This document shows, in pieces, positions 59,673-64,000 of a stretch of DNA of 64,000 bases. A program made the position numbers and the translations under genes. Below the pieces are notes generated by a model. The model was not told the origin of the DNA. It was given only the letters and a program-made list of their open reading frames with translations, and did no database searches. This stretch comes from Streptomyces barkulensis (GTDB lineage Bacteria > Actinomycetota > Actinomycetes > Streptomycetales > Streptomycetaceae), in assembly GCF_002843305.1 (NCBI RefSeq), contig NZ_PGSG01000027.1, forward strand, positions 1-64,000, given 5' to 3'. Positions within the stretch are counted from its first letter, which is position 1. Every line of letters begins with the position of its first letter.

Positions 59673-60953
59673 GTGCTGCTGAGTTTCCGGGTGGCCAACC
59701 ACCGGTCGATCCGTGATGAGCAGGAGCTGTCACTGGTGGCCACCGAGTTCAACGAGGGCACCGGTCGCGACACCGGCGTCCGTATCGACGGGAAGCCCGT
59801 CCAGGTGCTGCCGGTGATCGGTCTCTTCGGCGCCAACGCCTCCGGCAAGTCGAACGGACTGCACGCCATGAGCTTCATGCGCAGGGCGGTGCTGGACTCC
59901 TTCGCGGACTGGGCGAAGGAGCCGGGGATCCCGAGGGAGCCCTTCGCCCTTGCCCCCGAAGCGCAGGAGGAGACCAGCCTCTTCGAGGTGGACCTGCTGC
60001 TCGGCGACGACCCGGTCCGCTACACCTACGGCTTCGAGGTGTCCGACGACCGCGTGGAGGCGGAGTGGCTGCATGCCTACCCTTCGGGCCGGCGCCAGGT
60101 CTGGTTCGACCGGGAGGCCGGACGCCCTGGTGCGGAGGGAGGGGAGTTCAAGTTCCCCGGAACCGGGCTGAAGGGACACAAGGACGAGTACACGGCCCTC
60201 ACCCGGCCCAACGCGCTCTTCCTCACCGTCACCGCCACCCTCAACCACCCCCAGCTGTCCCCCCTGCACCGTTGGTTCATGGACAGCCTGTGGACGGCCG
60301 ACCCGAAGGCCGGCGAGGCGGACCGGACGCGGTGGATCCGTGACAGGCTCACCGAAGGGAGGTCGGACCGCCGCTTCCGCGACCGTTTCGTCCGGCTGCT
60401 GGTCAAGGCCGACCTGGGCATCACCGGTATCACCACCGATCCGGAGACGGGAGAGGTCCAGCTCCTGCACCGCACGCCCGGCGGAGGCACCCGCCCCCTC
60501 GACTTCATGGAGCAGGAGTCCCTGGGCACCCACGCCTGGTTCGCGTTTCTCGGGCCGCTGCTGCACGTCCTGGACCGGGGCGGCACACTCCTGGTCGACG
60601 AACTGGACTCCAGCCTGCATCCGCGCCTGGCCGCGGAGGCCGTCCGGCTGTTCCACGACCGGGACGCCAATCCCCACACCGCCCAGCTCGTCTTCACCAC
60701 CCATGACGCCACACTGCTCGGCCCGTCCGTGGCGGAACGCCCGCTGGACCGCGACCAGGTATGGATCGCGTTGAAGAACGCCACCGGGGAGAGTGCGCTG
60801 TACCCGCTCACCGCGGCCCGGAAGGCACGCAGGGACGAGAACCTGGAACGCCGTTACCTGCACGGCCACTACGGCGGGATCCCCCGGCTCACCGCAGGCG
60901 AACTGGCACGGGAGATCGCCGTCATCGAAGAGGAGCCGAAGGCGACGGCATGA
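59673..60953 (+). CDS. RloA/AbiLi-like AAA ATPase of a putative defence pair
   Basis: 426 aa SMC/OLD-like ATPase. It starts MLLSFRVANHRSIRDEQELS, the standard opening of AAA_15/AAA_21 proteins. Walker A is GLFGANASGKSN and Walker B is GGTLLVDELDSSLHP. The switch-like VFTTHDATLLG follows. GTG 59673 is preceded by GGGAGG. Its stop overlaps the next start (ATGA). With an RloB-type partner it resembles the RloAB/AbiL phage-exclusion systems. Confidence 0.85.
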   Translation: MLLSFRVANHRSIRDEQELSLVATEFNEGTGRDTGVRIDGKPVQVLPVIGLFGANASGKSNGLHAMSFMRRAVLDSFADWAKEPGIPREPFALAPEAQEETSLFEVDLLLGDDPVRYTYGFEVSDDRVEAEWLHAYPSGRRQVWFDREAGRPGAEGGEFKFPGTGLKGHKDEYTALTRPNALFLTVTATLNHPQLSPLHRWFMDSLWTADPKAGEADRTRWIRDRLTEGRSDRRFRDRFVRLLVKADLGITGITTDPETGEVQLLHRTPGGGTRPLDFMEQESLGTHAWFAFLGPLLHVLDRGGTLLVDELDSSLHPRLAAEAVRLFHDRDANPHTAQLVFTTHDATLLGPSVAERPLDRDQVWIALKNATGESALYPLTAARKARRDENLERRYLHGHYGGIPRLTAGELAREIAVIEEEPKATA

Positions 60954-61783
60954 GCAGGGATAAGAAGGAGCGGGAGCGCCGCCGCAGGCGGGAGCGGACC
61001 CCGGGCGGTCCGCCGCGCCGACCGGTCGCCTCGTACGGTGACCGGTCGCACCGCGTGCTCTACATCGCCTGTGAGGGGGCGAGGACCGAGCCCGCCTATC
61101 TCGACCTGCTCAACGAGGCCTACGGCAGGCAGCGCTCCGGAGAACGGGCATTCCATCTGCACTACTGCGACCCCGGACATGCCGACGGCCTGCGTCCGGA
61201 GGAGGCCGTGGACCAGGTGCTCTCCGTGGCCGGGCCGGGGGACGAGAAGTGGGTCCTGTTCGACCGCGACACCGAGGACAACCGGGACGGGGAGATCCCG
61301 AGGGCCCTGCGCAAGGCTCACCGAGGTGGTGTCCAGGTCGCGCTCTCCCACCCCTCCTTCGAACTGTGGCTACTGCTGCATTTCAAGAACTGGACCAGCC
61401 GGGAGAACGGCCGCAGCGCCACGGTGGTGAACGAACTGCGCCGGCACAGGGACGCGGACGGCTTCGCGGACTACGACAAGGGGTCCGGAGACCGGGGCAA
61501 GGGGCTGGGCGGCAAGCGCGGCGCCTCCCTGCTGGGCAGAGAGGCCAACGCGGTCCGCAACGCCCGGGGCCTGGTCACCCAGTGTTCGCACGGCGCCTGC
61601 TCGGCCAAGGCGGCCGACGGAGCGGCGAAGACCGCCTCCACCGAGCTGGACCAGACCCCGGACTACGCGGAATGGGCGGCGCTCACCGGCCACGCGCCCG
61701 ACTGCGACCCTCTCGGCCGGGATCCCTCCACCGACGTGTGGCGGCTGCTCACCGCACTGGGAATCGGCACGGACCGCGCCTGA
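60950..61783 (+). CDS. RloB/AbiLii-like TOPRIM-type effector candidate
   Basis: 277 aa, coupled to the ATPase by ATGA. A very basic N-terminus (KKERERRRRRERT) precedes a TOPRIM-like core with VLYIACEGARTEPAYLDLL (acidic motif), WVLFDRDTED (DxD) and LSHPSFELWLLLHF, the RloB signature. Proposed to act as a nuclease once the ATPase senses infection. The function is inferred from family association, not shown here. Confidence 0.83.
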   Translation: MSRDKKERERRRRRERTPGGPPRRPVASYGDRSHRVLYIACEGARTEPAYLDLLNEAYGRQRSGERAFHLHYCDPGHADGLRPEEAVDQVLSVAGPGDEKWVLFDRDTEDNRDGEIPRALRKAHRGGVQVALSHPSFELWLLLHFKNWTSRENGRSATVVNELRRHRDADGFADYDKGSGDRGKGLGGKRGASLLGREANAVRNARGLVTQCSHGACSAKAADGAAKTASTELDQTPDYAEWAALTGHAPDCDPLGRDPSTDVWRLLTALGIGTDRA

Positions 61784-61873
61784 AACCCGCGAGTTCCCCG
61801 GCCCGGTCCCGTCCGGCCCTGTGGAGTTCCTCCACGTACGCGCGGGCTCACCAGAGGGCGGCCCCGCCGGGCG

Positions 61874-62422
61874 TCAGACCATCTCCAGCGGGCGGTGCGG
61901 GCCGGTGGGGAGTTCGACCGCGATCGCGTCGCCGGGGCGGACCACGCCGCCCGTTCGCACGACGCCCATGATCCCGGCCCTGCGCACCACGTTCCCGTCC
62001 TCGTCGCGGCCGACGACCCGCTTGAGCAGGCCCCGCCGGAAGCCGTCGATCTGGGGGCACGGGTTGCGCAGGCCGGTGACCTCCACGACCGCCTCGGCGC
62101 CGATGCGCAGCAGCGTGCCGGTGGGCAGGCCGAGCAGATCGAGGCCGCGGGTGGTGATGTTCTCGCCCAGTTCACCGGGCTTCACGGTGAAGCCCGCCTC
62201 GCCGACCTCGGCGAACAGCTCCTCGTGGATGAGGTGGACCTGACGCAGGTTCGGCTGGGTGGGGTCCTTGGCGACGCGGGAGCGGTGCTTGACCGTCTCC
62301 CCGGCGTGCGCGTCCCCCTCCACCCCGAGCCCGGCGAGCAGCCTGACGCTCTCCCGGTTCGGCTTGCTGAACGAGTGCTCACCGCTGCTGCTGACCGCGA
62401 CCACGGTCCCTGTCCCGCCCAT
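61874..62422 (-). CDS. MOSC-domain protein
   Basis: 182 aa consisting essentially of a MOSC domain (VRLLAGLGVEGDAHAG, QVHLIHEELFAEVGEAGF, PGELGENITTRGLDLLGLP) with the conserved cysteine in LRNPCPQID. MOSC proteins bind molybdenum cofactor or persulfide sulfur; the specific reaction is unknown. GGGGG precedes ATG 62422. Confidence 0.88.
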   Translation of the reverse strand: MGGTGTVVAVSSSGEHSFSKPNRESVRLLAGLGVEGDAHAGETVKHRSRVAKDPTQPNLRQVHLIHEELFAEVGEAGFTVKPGELGENITTRGLDLLGLPTGTLLRIGAEAVVEVTGLRNPCPQIDGFRRGLLKRVVGRDEDGNVVRRAGIMGVVRTGGVVRPGDAIAVELPTGPHRPLEMV

Positions 62423-62477
62423 GGAGCGGCCCCCTTCGCCGGTGGCGTGTCCCGCCGGGAGCCTAGCTCAGGCGGCT

Positions 62478-62687
62478 CTACGGGAGTAGGTGGTCGAAGG
62501 CCCCGGCCTTCGCGCCCCGCAGGAGGGCGCGGAAGGCGGCGCGGTCGGTGGTGAGGACGCGGCCGGGGTCGGTGCTCTCGCGGACGGCTATGCCGTCACC
62601 GTCGTCGGCGGCCACCTCCACGCAGTTGTTGCCGCCCGCTTCGGAGAAGGACGACTTGGTCCAGACGAGTTCGGACACGGACGGCAC
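62478..62687 (-). CDS. DUF397 protein
   Basis: 69 aa with the family pattern ELVWTKSSFSEAGGNNCVEV, then VRESTDPGRVL and AFRALLRGAKAG. It starts only 3 bp after the stop of the XRE-DUF5753 gene, so the two are co-translated. DUF397 proteins act with such regulators in streptomycete development and antibiotic control (WhiJ-like systems); a toxin-antitoxin-like relation has been suggested. Confidence 0.9.
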   Translation of the reverse strand: MPSVSELVWTKSSFSEAGGNNCVEVAADDGDGIAVRESTDPGRVLTTDRAAFRALLRGAKAGAFDHLLP

Positions 62688-62690
62688 CTC

Positions 62691-63542
62691 TCACAGGTCT
62701 CTGACGATCGCGCTGATGAAGTCCCTCGACGCCTCGGGCGACAACGCCGCTTTCTCGATCAGGTCCAACCGGCGGCGGAAATGCGCCAGTTGCGTCGGAG
62801 AGTCGATGAACACCGCGCCGGTGGGCGAGTCCATGTGCACGGTATCAAGGCGCGGGTTCGGTGCGTCGGCGTAGAGTACGGAGTCTCCGGCCATGGGGAA
62901 CCCGCCTGCCCGGAACGGGATCACGAGGAAGGTGACGTTGTCGCGTTCTCCGTCCTCCAGCAGCCGGTTGAGCTGGGCGCGGGCGGTCTTGCTGCCGCCG
63001 AACTGCATCCTCAGGGCGGCCTCGTGGATCAGGCCCACGTACGGGATCGCCCTGTCGCCGGTGACCACGGCCTGTCTGGCCAGACGGTGGGCCACGCGCA
63101 GCTCCACCTCAAGGCGGGGCAGCGGCGGTACGAGAAGTTCGAAGATCGCCCTCGCGTGGTCTTCGGTGTGGAACAGGCCCGGAAGATGGGCGGTCTGTGC
63201 GGTGCGCAGCCGCAGCGCGTAGTGCTCGACCTCGGACACGTCGAGGAAGTCCGGCGGAACCTTGCCGCGGTACTCCTCCCACCAGTGGGTCCTCCGCCCT
63301 CCGGTCATCTCGGCCAGGGCGTCGACGAGCGCCTGGTCGGCGCACTCGTAGATGCTGGCCAGGCGGCGCAGGCGCTCCTCGCTGATACCGAAGCGACCCG
63401 CCTCGATGTTGGAGATCATCGTCCGGTTCGTCCCCAGCAGGCCGGCCGCGGTCTCCGCGGACATGCCGACCTCTTCGCGCAGCCGCCGCAGTTCGGCGCC
63501 GAAACGGCGCTGACGGATGGTCGGGGTCTGCCTTGGTGCCAT
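62691..63542 (-). CDS. XRE regulator with DUF5753 (WhiJ-like)
   Basis: 283 aa. The helix-turn-helix is LRRLREEVGMSAETAAGLLG followed by TNRTMISNIEAGRFG. DUF5753 follows from ~90, with TAHLPGLFHTEDHARAIFE, VELRVAHRLARQAVV and a DSPTGAVFIDSPTQLAHFRR end. AGGAGAAG precedes ATG 63542. Paired with the DUF397 gene downstream and a divergent RsbW-like ATPase gene, the usual three-gene module. Confidence 0.92.
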   Translation of the reverse strand: MAPRQTPTIRQRRFGAELRRLREEVGMSAETAAGLLGTNRTMISNIEAGRFGISEERLRRLASIYECADQALVDALAEMTGGRRTHWWEEYRGKVPPDFLDVSEVEHYALRLRTAQTAHLPGLFHTEDHARAIFELLVPPLPRLEVELRVAHRLARQAVVTGDRAIPYVGLIHEAALRMQFGGSKTARAQLNRLLEDGERDNVTFLVIPFRAGGFPMAGDSVLYADAPNPRLDTVHMDSPTGAVFIDSPTQLAHFRRRLDLIEKAALSPEASRDFISAIVRDL

Positions 63543-63804
63543 GTGCCTTCTCCTTGTCCGCGCACAGTCTGGCGATGTCCGGCGCGCCGGTCCACGCGAC
63601 CAACAAGGGTTAACTCGTTCTGATTAGTTTGGTAGCACCCGTTATGAGTTCGGCTCTACGGTGAAGCCCGCCAACGCGCCGCACCGCCGAGCGCGCAGCG
63701 GAAGCGCACCGTGCGCCCTGCCCGGGAGGGCGCACGGCAGGCCACCGCCCCGCGTACCGGTGCCCGGCGGCGCGACCAGCCCCTCACACTCACCGGAGGA
63801 CCGC

Positions 63805-64000
63805 GTGAGCACGCCACCGTTCCCGAAGCCGATCCCGTTCGCCGAGCCCTGGGAGTACGAGCTGCGCTTCCCCCGCGACCCGCGCGGTCCGGGGATCGCC
63901 AGAAGGACCCTGCGGGCCGTACTGGCCGCGCACGGGCTGCTCGAACTGGCCGGCCGGGCGGAACTGCTGACCTCGGAGCTGGCCACCAACTCCGTCAGGT
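63805..64000 (+). CDS. RsbW-like ATP-binding protein, cut by the window end
   Basis: The first 65 codons are present. GTG 63805 follows GGAGGA. The sequence reads FAEPWEYELRFPRDPRGPGI, then ARRTLRAVLAAHGL and the start of the N-box LLTSELATNSVR. It is the probable third member of the XRE-DUF5753/DUF397 module, divergent from it across a 262-bp intergenic region with no other gene. Confidence 0.82.
   Translation, partial: MSTPPFPKPIPFAEPWEYELRFPRDPRGPGIARRTLRAVLAAHGLLELAGRAELLTSELATNSVR

Overview
The window is a high-GC actinomycete chromosome segment, almost certainly Streptomyces. Coding regions show strong third-position GC, GTG starts are common, ATGA/GTGA overlaps link genes, and the content is typical of the genus: CabD-like EF-hand protein, GH11 xylanase with CBM2, XRE-DUF5753/DUF397/ATPase modules, and a tandem glycine riboswitch ahead of gcvT-gcvH-glyA-sdaA. 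No rRNA, tRNA or CRISPR was recognised.

Layout. (1) 0-15 kb, core-like: secreted M4 metalloprotease, a heterodimeric ABC exporter, RsbW-like ATPase, enoyl-CoA hydratase, GlgX, EF-hand protein, secreted and VWA proteins, xylanase. (2) 15.4-39.9 kb, accessory island bounded by an internally deleted IS3-type element on the left and about 1.5 kb of gene debris on the right. It carries a secreted S1 protease, an M9 collagenase with PKD and PPC domains, a complete trans-4-hydroxy-L-proline degradation operon (three-part D-Hyp dehydrogenase, Pyr4H2C deaminase, two-Cys 4-Hyp epimerase, 2-oxoglutarate-semialdehyde dehydrogenase), a GntR regulator, two Xaa-Pro aminopeptidases, a peptide-binding lipoprotein, an AGCS alanine/glycine symporter, an intact IS5-family element with a passenger gene, and several pseudogenes (XRE, LacI-type, ATPase fragment, third M24 fragment). 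(3) 39.9-54 kb: serine/glycine catabolism under a glycine riboswitch, P-loop protein, two SseB-like proteins, complete Dpp/Opp-type peptide ABC operon. (4) 54-64 kb: TRIC-like channel, thioesterase, Dps, cysteine desulfurase, peptidoglycan amidase, mnmA, a two-gene RloA/RloB (AbiL-like) defence candidate, MOSC protein, and an XRE/DUF397/ATPase module cut by the window end.

The most striking biology is a putative collagen-utilisation island. Collagen is roughly one third glycine and rich in proline and hydroxyproline, and the island encodes extracellular collagen cleavage, prolidases, 4-Hyp catabolism to 2-oxoglutarate and a glycine/alanine symporter. It sits next to the chromosomal gcv/glyA/sdaA operon, which disposes of glycine and serine. 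A recurring sequence close to TGTGACATaTTAtagTG lies upstream of the S1 protease, collagenase, D-Hyp operon, GntR gene and first prolidase, and once ahead of no visible gene. I infer that the island is one regulon controlled by the GntR protein. Motifs were read by eye; no database search or structure calculation was run.
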